Program-made: the position numbers and the translations under genes | DNA from: CAYNUJ01 sp964573255 | GTDB lineage: Bacteria > Bacteroidota > Ignavibacteria > Ignavibacteriales > Melioribacteraceae | NCBI GenBank assembly: GCA_964573255.1 | Contig: CAZNJB010000012.1 | Coordinates: 1-64,000 of the forward strand | DNA length: 64,000 bases | Direction: 5' to 3' | In this document: one piece after another, positions 8,442-15,961 of the stretch | Layout of the letters: every line of letters starts with the position of its first letter | Numbering within the stretch: position 1 is the stretch's first letter | Notes under the pieces: model-generated | What the model was told of the DNA's origin: nothing | The model's database searches: none | Seen by the model: the letters and a program-made list of their open reading frames with translations, nothing else

Positions 8442-9599
8442 TTAGCTTTTATCGGTTGGTACACAAAAACGGATCACATCATATCCGAATTTGTTTCGAA
8501 TGTTTGTTATTGCACGAAACATTTTTTTACGAATTGCTTCTTTATCTTCGAACAAATTTTCCTGTTCCGCGTATTCGCTGAATTTGGTTAATTTTATTCC
8601 GATTAATCTAATGCTTACTCTGCGTGTGTATGCTTTACGGAATAAGCCCACAACGGTATCGAAAATTATTTTGTCATCATCGCTTGGTTTTATTGTTTTA
8701 TCGCGGGTAATGGTTACAAAATCGGAATAACGTAATTTCAAACTTACGGTTGACGCCTGCCAATTACGGTCGCGCAGCATTTGGCATACTTCTCCCGTCA
8801 ATTTAAATAATGTAGCTTCCATTTTATCCGTATCAATAACATCTTTGCTAAAAGTGCGTTCTTTGGAAATGCTTTTTTGATTGACCGGGGGATTTAAATA
8901 TTCTTTGCCTTTGCCGTGCGCTTTATGCCAAAGATCGATGCCGTATTTACCAAAAGCCAAAGCAAAATATTCTTCGTCCACTTTCGTTATATCCCCTATT
9001 AAATAAAATCCCTTTTCGTTAAGTTTTTGTTTGGTTACTTTTCCCACGCCGGGAATTGTTTCCACGGGTAAGGGAGCCAGGAACTCCTTCTCCATTCCGG
9101 GCAACACATATGTTACACCTTTGGGTTTAGCATAATCGGAACAAATCTTTGCGATTGTTTTATTACTACCAATCCCAATAGAACACGGCAAAGATAATTT
9201 GCTTTCAATTTCATTTTGTATTTTTTTAGCGAACGCAAACATCGAACCGTACAATCGCCGCGTGCCAGTAAAATCCATATAAAACTCATCGATGGAAGCC
9301 TGCTCAATTTGCGGAGCGTATTGCTCAAGTAAATGTTTAACCGCTCTCGAAAAACGGCTGTACTCTTCGTGATGACCGTGCAGGTAAATTCCGTTAGGGC
9401 ACAACCTATAAGCTTGTTTAATAGGCATAGCGGAGTGAAGGCCGTATTCCCGCGCTTCGTACGAACACGCAGCTACCACTCCCCTTCCGTATTCGGGATT
9501 TGCCCCCACAATTACGGGCTTTCCCTTTAATGACGGGTTAAGTATCCTTTCTACTGATACAAAAAAGGAATCGAGATCGAGATGGAAAATTGTAGGCAT
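8442..9599 (-). CDS. dinB: DNA polymerase IV (Y-family translesion polymerase)
   Basis: The 385-residue protein has the complete DinB layout. The palm has metal ligands Asp8 (FHLDLDSFF) and Asp104-Glu105 (ASIDEFYMDF), followed by SIGIGSNKTIAKICSDYAKP, the thumb helix-hairpin-helix IPGVGKVTKQKL and the little-finger domain to the C-terminus. All catalytic acidic residues are present. No clear QLxLF-type clamp-binding tail is visible; the end is VIRFCVPTDKS. It copies past damaged bases with low fidelity. It stands between the BrnTA and MazF-like pairs in a region that also carries lexA and a DnaE-like gene, which suggests SOS control, but I could not identify a convincing LexA box before it. 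Confidence 0.95.
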   Translation of the reverse strand: MPTIFHLDLDSFFVSVERILNPSLKGKPVIVGANPEYGRGVVAACSYEAREYGLHSAMPIKQAYRLCPNGIYLHGHHEEYSRFSRAVKHLLEQYAPQIEQASIDEFYMDFTGTRRLYGSMFAFAKKIQNEIESKLSLPCSIGIGSNKTIAKICSDYAKPKGVTYVLPGMEKEFLAPLPVETIPGVGKVTKQKLNEKGFYLIGDITKVDEEYFALAFGKYGIDLWHKAHGKGKEYLNPPVNQKSISKERTFSKDVIDTDKMEATLFKLTGEVCQMLRDRNWQASTVSLKLRYSDFVTITRDKTIKPSDDDKIIFDTVVGLFRKAYTRRVSIRLIGIKLTKFSEYAEQENLFEDKEAIRKKMFRAITNIRNKFGYDVIRFCVPTDKS

Positions 9600-9677
9600 T
9601 TTTTAATTGGATTATTCAAGAACAATAAATAATAAATGAATGAGTTATTTGGTATGAAAAATATTTTCTAAAAAATT

Positions 9678-10037
9678 TTATTTCGACAACAAAGAGGAAT
9701 CAATATCAAAAATCATCAATAGGCTTTTATCAACATCCTTAAGCTCCGATACGGTTAAATAACCAATTTTACCAATAACCAAAGCTTTATCAAGTGTGGC
9801 AATTTTGTTGAGAAGGACAATTGAACGCTTTTTTAGACCATTCGATTGCTTTGGCTCAATTATAATATCTGTTTTCTGTTTGAGCCTCTCATTGGTTGTT
9901 ATAAATGCAACCACAATATCATTACGGTTAACAACTAATATTAAAGCAGGACGGAGTTTATTCCCTTTTAAATCGGTAAAAGGGAAAGGGAGTAATATGA
10001 TATCACCCTTCTTCATCATACTTTTCTTTAATGTCAT
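9678..10037 (-). CDS. PemK/MazF-family toxin
   Basis: The protein (119 residues from the first ATG) is an SH3-barrel endoribonuclease of the PemK/MazF family: KKGDIILLPFPFTDLKGNKLRPALIL is the family's opening strand pair with the conserved Arg-Pro, followed by VVAFITTN and RSIVLLNKIATLDK. Homologues start with MKKGDI, so residues 7 or 8 (ATG at 10019 or 10016) are the likelier start; either way it overlaps the upstream antitoxin gene. Order antitoxin then toxin on the minus strand. Function: mRNA cleavage when freed from the antitoxin (known for the family). Confidence 0.85.
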   Translation of the reverse strand: MTLKKSMMKKGDIILLPFPFTDLKGNKLRPALILVVNRNDIVVAFITTNERLKQKTDIIIEPKQSNGLKKRSIVLLNKIATLDKALVIGKIGYLTVSELKDVDKSLLMIFDIDSSLLSK

Positions 10038-10239
10038 TTACAGTATAAATGTCTTCCTCATCCTTAAGAAATTCATAACTTTGGGAATGACTTTCAAGTT
10101 CGTGAATTCCCATTTTAAGTACATACTCTTCTTGCTTTCGGTAAAGAAATTCCACAAAATCATATACCTCTATAATTTTATCGTCCGGCAATGCATTCAA
10201 ATATTTTTGGGTATTCTCTAATAATTTTTCTCTATTCAT
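10003..10239 (-). CDS. antitoxin-like partner of the MazF-type toxin
   Basis: A 78-residue acidic protein. The N-terminal half, LLENTQKYLNALPDDKIIEVYDFVEFLYRKQ, resembles the DUF2281-type helical antitoxins; the C-terminal half is rich in Glu/Asp and likely disordered until bound to the toxin. It overlaps the toxin gene by 14-35 bp depending on the toxin start. There is no ribbon-helix-helix or AbrB signature, so DNA binding is uncertain. Identification rests on position and on the DUF2281-like N-terminus. Confidence 0.7.
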   Translation of the reverse strand: MNREKLLENTQKYLNALPDDKIIEVYDFVEFLYRKQEEYVLKMGIHELESHSQSYEFLKDEEDIYTVNDIKEKYDEEG

Positions 10240-10465
10240 TTTAAGACTCTTTTTTAATACAATATATAATTTTTAAACGATTCGAACAATAATATGTTGC
10301 AAATTAAAGTAAAAGCTTCGGTATGAGCATCAAATAAATTTATAAATAAATCTATCCAAATAATTATTCAAATTCTAAATTCACCAATATTCAAACACAA
10401 ATAAAGAAGTTAATCTTAGATTACACCGCGTAGCTTATCGAATTTCCAATAAAAATAAAATTTTT

Positions 10466-10522
10466 AATAATGTGACCTGCTCTTAATCCGTACTAATATT
10501 GAAAAATACAGGTCACATTATT
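10466..10522 (-). terminator. 14-bp inverted repeat after the SpoVG-like gene
   Basis: AATAATGTGACCTG (10466-10479) and its exact reverse complement (10509-10522) are separated by 29 nt, 7 bp past the stop of the SpoVG-like gene. The minus strand continues into T-rich sequence. It reads as a long-loop terminator, but the perfect arms and big loop would also fit a small palindromic repeat. The rest of 10240-10529 shows nothing else I can name. Confidence 0.6.
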
Positions 10523-10529
10523 TATTCCG

Positions 10530-10787
10530 TTAAACCGTTTGCGCCTTAAGTTCCTCATATTTTTGTAAAGCCATTGTGTTCAGTTCTTTTCTGATTTCAT
10601 TAGGCAAAATAACTTTATCGTAATACTTGTCATCTTTGCCCTTATCGCTCGGAACACTTACAAACAGTCCGTTGGGTCCTTCCACTAGCGTGAAGCCTTT
10701 GATAACAATGCCTTCTTGAGTCTCAATATCAAAGAAGGCACGAGTTTTAGAATTCCCTTCATAAGGGTTCATTCTGGTAATTTTCAT
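10530..10787 (-). CDS. SpoVG-family protein
   Basis: This 85-residue protein matches the SpoVG family: an N-terminal strand MKITRMNPY, then GNSKTRAFFDIE and the signature VEGPNGLFVSVPS, followed by KYYDKVILPNEIRKEL. Family members are small nucleic-acid-binding regulators, known from sporulation and septation control in Firmicutes but present widely in non-sporulating bacteria. A strong AAGGAGG site precedes the ATG by five bases, suggesting high expression. It is flanked by gene-poor AT-rich sequence and appears to be a single-gene unit ending in the inverted repeat at 10466-10522. The target here is unknown. Confidence 0.8.
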   Translation of the reverse strand: MKITRMNPYEGNSKTRAFFDIETQEGIVIKGFTLVEGPNGLFVSVPSDKGKDDKYYDKVILPNEIRKELNTMALQKYEELKAQTV

Positions 10788-11089
10788 ATTACCTCCTTAT
10801 AATTTTAGAATGAATTTATTTAAATAGGGCTGTGCCCAATTAAATTCAAACTACGAACTGAAATAAGGAGAATTATTTTAAGTGAGGGGAAGGCGCCCTA
10901 AATAACTAAATTGCCCGTCTGCATTTAATGCGAAACTTAAAAATTCAACGATTAATATGCAACATTTTTTCAATATAAAATACGTACAATACAATAAGTT
11001 GAAAACCAACAACTACCTAGGTTAAACGTATAATATTTCATACCCCGTAAAATTTTAATTATTATAAATTGTTATATTCCCTTTTATTT
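10788..11089. other. intergenic, upstream of the SpoVG-like gene
   Basis: About 300 bp of AT-rich sequence with no reading frame that has a ribosome binding site. It must hold the promoter of the SpoVG-like gene, but no single -35/-10 pair is convincing. Confidence 0.4.
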
Positions 11090-11500
11090 TTAATTAGTTT
11101 CTTTAAGAAACTCAGCGGGCGTTAATACTTTTATTTTTGAAAGTTTGAAATCTTTTTTATTTCTCGTGATAATAACATCAATGTTTTCTGCTTTAGCCGC
11201 GAAATATTGAACGGCATCTTCCAAATCGTTAAACTTCGAATTTATAGCCTCAAGAATAATGCTTTTTTCAACCCCGCAAATATCGACAACATCTAACAAG
11301 TTAGTTATAAACCCTTTTGCTTTCTTTTTGGATAATACTTTTGAGACTATATAATAGAGATCGGTAACTGTGGTAGAAGTGATAAATAACCTAATATTTC
11401 TTTTACCTGAAATAAGAAAAATCTTTGAAGAATCGGCATAATAGGGCTCACGCTTTAATAAAATATCAAGCGCTACATTCGTGTCTAAAAGAACTTTCAT
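11090..11500 (-). CDS. PIN-domain (VapC-like) toxin
   Basis: A 136-residue PIN-domain ribonuclease: LLDTNVALDILLKR at the N-terminus carries the first catalytic Asp (residue 6), LEDAVQYFAAKA the central acidic pair and VIITRNKKDF the terminal Asp. The fold is complete, so it should be active. It follows the upstream antitoxin gene with a 4-bp ATGA overlap. Members cleave tRNA or rRNA; the target here cannot be told from sequence. Confidence 0.88.
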   Translation of the reverse strand: MKVLLDTNVALDILLKREPYYADSSKIFLISGKRNIRLFITSTTVTDLYYIVSKVLSKKKAKGFITNLLDVVDICGVEKSIILEAINSKFNDLEDAVQYFAAKAENIDVIITRNKKDFKLSKIKVLTPAEFLKETN

Positions 11501-11778
11501 TTATGTTTTTCAACCAAATACTCAAATTTTTTCTCCATAACAAAATCAATATCTTTCTCTTTAATAGCACCGCTCCACTTTTTTACAAAGTTATTCAGCG
11601 CTTTTGTTTTATTATATTCTTCGTTCACCTTCTCCTCTCTAAAAGAAACAACTACATTCATCTTCTTTTTGGGCAACTGTTTTCCAAGCAGCTTAATTTC
11701 TCCATTTTCATAGATGCCTCTCGATACAATCTCTATTCTATCGTCGGATATCCTTTTTATAGTTTTTCGTCTTTCCAT
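11497..11778 (-). CDS. antitoxin-like partner of the PIN toxin
   Basis: A 93-residue protein. Residues about 13-46 (RIEIVSRGIYENGEIKLLGK, then PKKKMNVVVSF) resemble the short beta-strand domain of DUF104/AF2212-type antitoxins, and the charged helical C-terminus would bind the toxin. It starts at the ATG nearest the family-like N-terminus and overlaps the PIN gene by 4 bp. It is assigned mainly by operon position. Confidence 0.68.
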   Translation of the reverse strand: MERRKTIKRISDDRIEIVSRGIYENGEIKLLGKQLPKKKMNVVVSFREEKVNEEYNKTKALNNFVKKWSGAIKEKDIDFVMEKKFEYLVEKHK

Positions 11779-11873
11779 AATTATTACGTTTAATTTATTT
11801 CATATTGAAATTAATCACAAAATATCTAATTCACAACAAACTGTCAACTTAACCTCAAATATTACGTCCCACT

Positions 11874-12743
11874 CTACATCAAATATTTCCCTAAACTTGG
11901 ATAAGCCTTTACAATCGTTTCCGGCATTTTAATTTTAGCGCCGTCTTTCAAATAATGCAGCAACTCAAAAGCATTTGCCACAGCTTTGCCTTGCGGGTGG
12001 TTATTCATAATAATGAACACCTTTTTAACCTTGTCATAGACTTCTTTTATTTTCCAACTAATCTCCGCAAGTTCACCGGAGGAATAAAGATAATCGTAAC
12101 GAGCACTGCGTTCTTCGTAGGTTTGCTTTTTGCCAAAGTTACTAATTGATTGTTTCCAAGCCTCTTCGTTACGCCCGTGAAAGCGAATGTATGCGCAATC
12201 ATTCCCCACAACCGGTTTAAACTCAATCGATTCACCAATCTGCGGTTGGTCGATTGTGCAAAAAGTAATTGTTTTTGCTTTTTTATTCTGCCACGAACGA
12301 TGCCGCACTTCCACAAATTTTTCGTAACCCTCGAACGCTTCCACCAATTTACGCAGGTAATCCACGTTGGCGCTAGTAAAATCAAACGAATACGGAAACT
12401 GCATCAACAATCCGCCCAACCGCTCCGATTCCTTCAGTAAATCGAGGTTATACCTCACCGCATTAATCTTTGCTTCATCGTAAAAACGCTTATGAGTAAA
12501 ATCCATATGAAGTTTTACCGTAAATAAAAAATCATCTGCTCCTTCCAATTGTTTGAGCCAGCTTTTCACAACATTCGGCGAAAGGTAGGTATAATAGCTC
12601 GCATTCACTTCCACCACGTTGAAGAACCGTGAATAATACTTAAGCCAACTGAATTCTTTCGATTGCCCGAACGGATAGAAATTCGGCTGCCAATCTTCAT
12701 AAGACCAGCCGGCTGTACCGATGTAAAGTTTAAGATCTTTCAT
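11874..12743 (-). CDS. DUF72 (YecE-like) protein
   Basis: A 289-residue TIM-barrel protein of the DUF72 family: LYIGTAGWSYEDWQPNFYP at the N-terminus, EVNASYYTYLSP, FTVKLHMDFTHK, LLMQFPYSF, VEVRHRSW and the C-terminal YIRFHGRN and MNNHPQGKA motifs are all present. Length is normal. The biochemical role of the family is not established; some members are linked to DNA or iron-sulfur chemistry by context only. The next gene upstream, a toxin, is divergent. A short copy of this gene's first codons lies on the far side of that toxin-antitoxin pair (13425-13459). Confidence 0.9.
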   Translation of the reverse strand: MKDLKLYIGTAGWSYEDWQPNFYPFGQSKEFSWLKYYSRFFNVVEVNASYYTYLSPNVVKSWLKQLEGADDFLFTVKLHMDFTHKRFYDEAKINAVRYNLDLLKESERLGGLLMQFPYSFDFTSANVDYLRKLVEAFEGYEKFVEVRHRSWQNKKAKTITFCTIDQPQIGESIEFKPVVGNDCAYIRFHGRNEEAWKQSISNFGKKQTYEERSARYDYLYSSGELAEISWKIKEVYDKVKKVFIIMNNHPQGKAVANAFELLHYLKDGAKIKMPETIVKAYPSLGKYLM

Positions 12744-12755
12744 AAAATTTAGTTG

Positions 12756-12784
12756 TTGACGAATAATAGCATATACGCTATATT
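12756..12784 (+). promoter_or_regulatory. promoter of the HigBA-like operon
   Basis: TTGACG (12756-12761), 17 bases, then TATATT (12779-12784): close to the sigma-70 consensus. Transcription would start about 12790-12792, right where the toxin's homologous N-terminus begins, as in the BrnTA operon. Confidence 0.65.
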
Positions 12785-12838
12785 GGTTTCATAAAATTTG
12801 AGATAGAATTTTATAAAACAGCTGCACGTAATACCATC

Positions 12839-13132
12839 TTGAATTTTATACTTTCGCTTGATGAGGAAACACAATTAGATATATTAGCTATTTTTAGGAA
12901 AATGGAAGAGGACCCATTTGCACTTGGCTTTTTGTCAAAGAAAATTAAAGGAGTAAAAGGCTTATTTGAATTAAAAGTTAGAGGTGAAAATACCATAATT
13001 AGATTTTTTTACTGTTATAAAAAGAATAGGATTATAATAATTCTTCATGGATTCACAAAGAAAACTCAAAAAACTCCAAGAAAAGAATTAGAAATTGCCA
13101 TAAAAAGAAAAAAGGAAATAGAAAATGAATGA
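12839..13132 (+). CDS. HigB/Gp49-like RelE-superfamily toxin, start codon in doubt
   Basis: The C-terminal two thirds match phage Gp49-like/HigB toxins: GLFELKVRGENTIIRFFY and the signature HGFTKKTQKTPRKELEIA. The first conventional start is TTG at 12839 (97 residues) with no ribosome binding site. The same frame is open upstream and reads KFEIEFYKTAARNTI before it, a good match to the family's N-terminal beta strand, but the codon where homologues begin is ATA (12791), not ATG. The promoter at 12756-12784 would start transcription at that codon. So it is either a leaderless gene with an unusual AUA start, a TTG-started shorter form, or a toxin silenced by loss of its start. It overlaps the antitoxin gene by 8 bp. 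Confidence 0.8.
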   Translation: MNFILSLDEETQLDILAIFRKMEEDPFALGFLSKKIKGVKGLFELKVRGENTIIRFFYCYKKNRIIIILHGFTKKTQKTPRKELEIAIKRKKEIENE

Positions 13133-13403
13133 TTTAGATAAATTAGAAAGCAAATTACGCAAGCAGATAAAAAATTTTGATGAAAAATATTCCACCGCAA
13201 AAATCAGATTAGAACTTGCAATTCAAATAGCAAACGAACGTGAAAAAGCCGGCCTTTCTCAAAAAGAACTGGCAAAAAAATTAAATACGACTCAATCTGT
13301 TATCTCCCGTATCGAAAACGGAAAACAAAATATATCTCTTGATATGCTTCAAAAAATCGCAAATGCATTAGGGAAAAAATCCGTACATGTTTCTTTTGTT
13401 TAA
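13125..13403 (+). CDS. HigA-like XRE-family antitoxin
   Basis: The 92-residue protein has a Cro/C1-type helix-turn-helix (about residues 36-88: EREKAGLSQKELAKKL, then QSVISRIENGKQNISL) preceded by a charged helical N-terminus. It is the usual partner and autorepressor of HigB/Gp49-like toxins. The ATG is fixed by AAAGGAAAT eight bases upstream, inside the toxin gene, giving an 8-bp overlap. Confidence 0.9.
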   Translation: MNDLDKLESKLRKQIKNFDEKYSTAKIRLELAIQIANEREKAGLSQKELAKKLNTTQSVISRIENGKQNISLDMLQKIANALGKKSVHVSFV

Positions 13404-13424
13404 GTCTTATCTTTGCAAAATCAG

Positions 13425-13459
13425 TTTGCTGTACCAATGTAAAGTTTTGGAGTTTTCAT
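13425..13459 (-). pseudogene. fragment of a second DUF72 gene start
   Basis: Read on the minus strand from 13459, the codons give MKTPKLYIGTAN and then a stop. The intact DUF72 gene at 12743 begins MKDLKLYIGTAGW, and the DNA matches at about 25 of 30 bases. The fragment lies just past the HigBA-like pair, so the pair is bracketed by two copies of this gene's 5' end. It is too short to be a working gene. Confidence 0.6.
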
Positions 13460-13558
13460 ATTAGAAATAGAACACAGATGACACGGATTAATTATGGTTT
13501 ACGCAGATTAGTTTATAACCAATCACAAACGTACATACACTGTTTTTAATTGGACTAC

Positions 13559-14932
13559 CTATACCCCTATTCTGTTCAACCCGTTAAGGGCCGCAACGCG
13601 GTAAGCTTCCGCCATAGTGGGATAGTTAAACGTTGTATTAACGAAATGCATAAGAGAATTGCCTTCCCCTTTCTGCACCATCACCATTTGTCCGATATGA
13701 ATAATTTCTGCAGCGCCGTAACCGAAACAATGAATACCTAACACTTCAAGAGTTTCCCGATGGAAAAGAATTTTCAGCATTCCAGTTGTATGTCCCGTAA
13801 TTTGAGCGCGAGCCAAATGCTTGAAAAACGAACGTCCGACCTCATAAGGGATTTTCCGTTCAGTCAATTCCTTTTCGTTGAGCCCTACGGAACTTATTTC
13901 AGGTAATGTATAAATTCCGGTGGGAATAAATTTAAGCAATTGATCTTCCACATCATCATTCAGAATGTGACGGGCTACAAACCTGCCTTGGTCGTAAGCG
14001 GCACTTGCAAGACTCGGATAACCGATAACGTCACCTACAGCATAAATATGCGGGATATCTGTCTGATGGAATTCATTAACAGTAAAATTTCCGCGTGAAT
14101 CTGTTTTTAGTCCGATATTTTCCAATCCGAGATTTTGAGTATTCCCCGTTCTTCCCTGAGCCCATAATAAATATTCGGCTCTAATTCGTTTGTTGGATTT
14201 CAAATAGATTGTAACCCCTTCGTCATCTGCAACCACCTTATCATATTCCTCATTATGCCTGATCATCACACCATTTTCACGAAGGTGGTAACTTAATGCA
14301 TCTATGATCTCATCATCTAAGAAGGAAAGCAGCTGTCTGCGTGTATTAATTAAATTAACCTTTGTGCGCAATCCACGAAAAATAGAGGCATATTCACAAC
14401 CGATAACCCCGGCTCCGTAAATGGCTATGCTATGCGGATGATCTTTTAAGTCCAAAATTGTATCGCTGTCCAAAATACGAGGATGGGAAAAATCTACATC
14501 CTCCGGATGATAAGGATGCGAACCCGTAGCCACAATGAAATAATCCGCTTGATATTTTCTCTTAACTCCGTTCGAATGGCTCACCTCAATAGTATGCTCA
14601 TCTACAAACTTAGCATACCCATCAAGAATATCGACCCAATTCCGTTGATAAAAGCTCTTGCGAAGACTATGCTGCTGTTTAATCACACTTTCCGCAGTGG
14701 AAAGCAAATCTTGAAAATTAACATCGTAAAATTCATTTTTACTCGCTACAATTTCAGTAGCATGCCTAAGCGCTTTACTCGGTATTGTGCCTCTATGTGT
14801 GCAATTACCACCGATATTCCGAAACAAATCGCAAACGGCAACCTTCATACCTCCTTTAACCGCCCTCATTGCGGCTCCTTCACCGCCGGGTCCACTGCCT
14901 ATTACAATTACATCGTATCTTTTTTCTGTCAT
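13559..14932 (-). CDS. sthA: soluble pyridine nucleotide transhydrogenase
   Basis: A flavoprotein of the class I pyridine nucleotide-disulfide family. The FAD motif is VIVIGSGPGGEGAAM, the NAD(P) motif AIYGAGVIGCEYASIF and the C-terminal FAD contact YAVGDVIGYPSLA. The active-site stretch reads NIGGNCTHRGTIPSKALRH: the second redox cysteine of dihydrolipoamide dehydrogenases is replaced by Thr, which marks the Si-specific transhydrogenase SthA, not Lpd. It would equilibrate NADPH + NAD+ with NADP+ + NADH in the cytoplasm. The ATG at 14932 (MTEKRYDV) has TTAGGA before it; a TTG four codons upstream is less likely. It is a single gene with no partner on the same strand nearby. Confidence 0.92.
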   Translation of the reverse strand: MTEKRYDVIVIGSGPGGEGAAMRAVKGGMKVAVCDLFRNIGGNCTHRGTIPSKALRHATEIVASKNEFYDVNFQDLLSTAESVIKQQHSLRKSFYQRNWVDILDGYAKFVDEHTIEVSHSNGVKRKYQADYFIVATGSHPYHPEDVDFSHPRILDSDTILDLKDHPHSIAIYGAGVIGCEYASIFRGLRTKVNLINTRRQLLSFLDDEIIDALSYHLRENGVMIRHNEEYDKVVADDEGVTIYLKSNKRIRAEYLLWAQGRTGNTQNLGLENIGLKTDSRGNFTVNEFHQTDIPHIYAVGDVIGYPSLASAAYDQGRFVARHILNDDVEDQLLKFIPTGIYTLPEISSVGLNEKELTERKIPYEVGRSFFKHLARAQITGHTTGMLKILFHRETLEVLGIHCFGYGAAEIIHIGQMVMVQKGEGNSLMHFVNTTFNYPTMAEAYRVAALNGLNRIGV

Positions 14933-15002
14933 TCCTAACCGCAATAAAATAAAAATAGAAATTGCAAATATAAGGATATTCGGTATTATTATGTTTCGAT
15001 AG

Positions 15003-15335
15003 TATTAAGTTTTTCTTTGAATTATAAAATTTTTTGGCGCTTATTGCAGACAATATCGTATAAATCTATAATCTATTATAATATTTAAGCTTTTTATACG
15101 ATAGCAGCTTTTTGGTCGTATAAATACAATATTCAATCCACTTCCGAATCTTTATTCCCCAATAACCGTAACAACAATATTTTTGTATGTTAGAAAAGAT
15201 TATGATGAATTTAGCTCAGTAATGAAGAAGGAGATATTATTGTAGGGTTCGATACTTTCAATAGTTAAAATTATTTTAATCTACTACATCTATTCTTAGT
15301 AACGAACCCATAATAAGGGTAGGATTATGTATACT
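15003..15335. other. intergenic with nested repeats
   Basis: No gene seen. It holds the 11-bp inverted repeat TATCGTATAAA (15054-15064) / TTTATACGATA (15093-15103) and a further direct copy of TCGTATAAAT at 15116-15125, plus a distant GGGTTCG (15245-15251) / CGAACCC (15303-15309) pair. The short membrane protein gene ends at 15336, so part of this may be its 3' region. Confidence 0.5.
15054..15125. repeat. inverted repeat plus third direct copy
   Basis: TATCGTATAAA and its exact complement 28 nt away form an 11-bp stem; the core TCGTATAAAT occurs a third time 12 nt further on. This looks more like clustered protein-binding sites than a terminator, since no T-run follows. Confidence 0.45.
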
Positions 15336-15542
15336 TTAAGTTGAATTTTTAAATCTACCTCTTTTGAAAAAATAGAACAGTATTCCGGCAATAATTCCAC
15401 CTAAAATATCTTGTACAAAATTAATTTGAATGGAGAAATGTAAAAAATAGACCGCTACTGCATCAGTCAAAATAAAAACAAGAACAAATACTATGATTAT
15501 TCTTATTAGTGAGTTAAAATGTGTTTTGTTTTTATGTTTCAT
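15336..15542 (-). CDS. small two-helix membrane protein, possible immunity protein
   Basis: The 68-residue protein has two predicted membrane helices (about 11-33 and 42-60) joined by a short polar link, with a Lys-rich N-terminus and an Arg/Lys-rich end (FFKRGRFKN). A GGAG site lies seven bases before the ATG. It starts 19 bp after the bacteriocin-like gene. I do not recognise a named family. Size, topology and position fit a bacteriocin immunity protein; this is inference only. Confidence 0.65.
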   Translation of the reverse strand: MKHKNKTHFNSLIRIIIVFVLVFILTDAVAVYFLHFSIQINFVQDILGGIIAGILFYFFKRGRFKNST

Positions 15543-15561
15543 TACAATATCTCCGTCGCTA

Positions 15562-15876
15562 TTATCCCCACAACCAATCGATTAATTCGCCTACTGCTTC
15601 AGCAACCGACCCGGCTACTCCTCCAGCCAATGCTCCAACACCAATACATGCACCGAGAGTCATCTCAGCACAACCGGTAACTACTGCGCCAACCGCGCCT
15701 CCGACCGCTCCTTTTACGTCCTCTTTTCCAATGGTAGCAAGATCTGTTTGCTTAGGTAAACTATTATTCCCCAAATATTGTTGAATAGCATCAAGCCATA
15801 CATCAAAATTTTCACTCCAATATATTTTTGATTTATATGCTATAGCGGAAGTAACTAAAATTATTTTTGCATCCAA
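15562..15876 (-). CDS. bacteriocin-like glycine-zipper protein
   Basis: The 104 residues (from TTG) fall into a helical N-terminal half of about 50 residues (KIYWSENFDVWLDAIQQYLG) and a glycine/alanine-rich C-terminal half: DVKGAVGGAVGAVVTGC, then GACIGVGALAGGVAGSVAEA and a WLWG end. The second half has the GxxxG-rich, membrane-inserting look of class II bacteriocins and related small peptides of Bacteroidetes-group bacteria; two Cys lie eight residues apart. There is no Sec signal peptide. No ATG exists in the open frame, which runs about 11 codons upstream of the TTG to a stop, so the start is uncertain. A small membrane protein follows after 19 bp. No exporter is encoded nearby. Confidence 0.6.
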   Translation of the reverse strand: MDAKIILVTSAIAYKSKIYWSENFDVWLDAIQQYLGNNSLPKQTDLATIGKEDVKGAVGGAVGAVVTGCAEMTLGACIGVGALAGGVAGSVAEAVGELIDWLWG

Positions 15877-15961
15877 TTCGTTTAATTTTTTCGTATATAA
15901 AAATACCGGAGGCTAATATATATATATTCAAGTTTTTATTTATGCATTAGAAAAAAATATT

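Noticed and set aside
15245..15309. GGGTTCGA and CGAACCC resembling a tRNA T-arm or small structured RNA
   Set aside because: The two parts are about 50 nt apart, and no acceptor stem, anticodon arm or CCA end can be drawn.
15521..15784. Plus-strand open frame rich in Pro/Thr/Ala
   Set aside because: It is antisense to the bacteriocin-like gene, without ribosome binding site; the composition is the mirror of the Gly/Ala codons.
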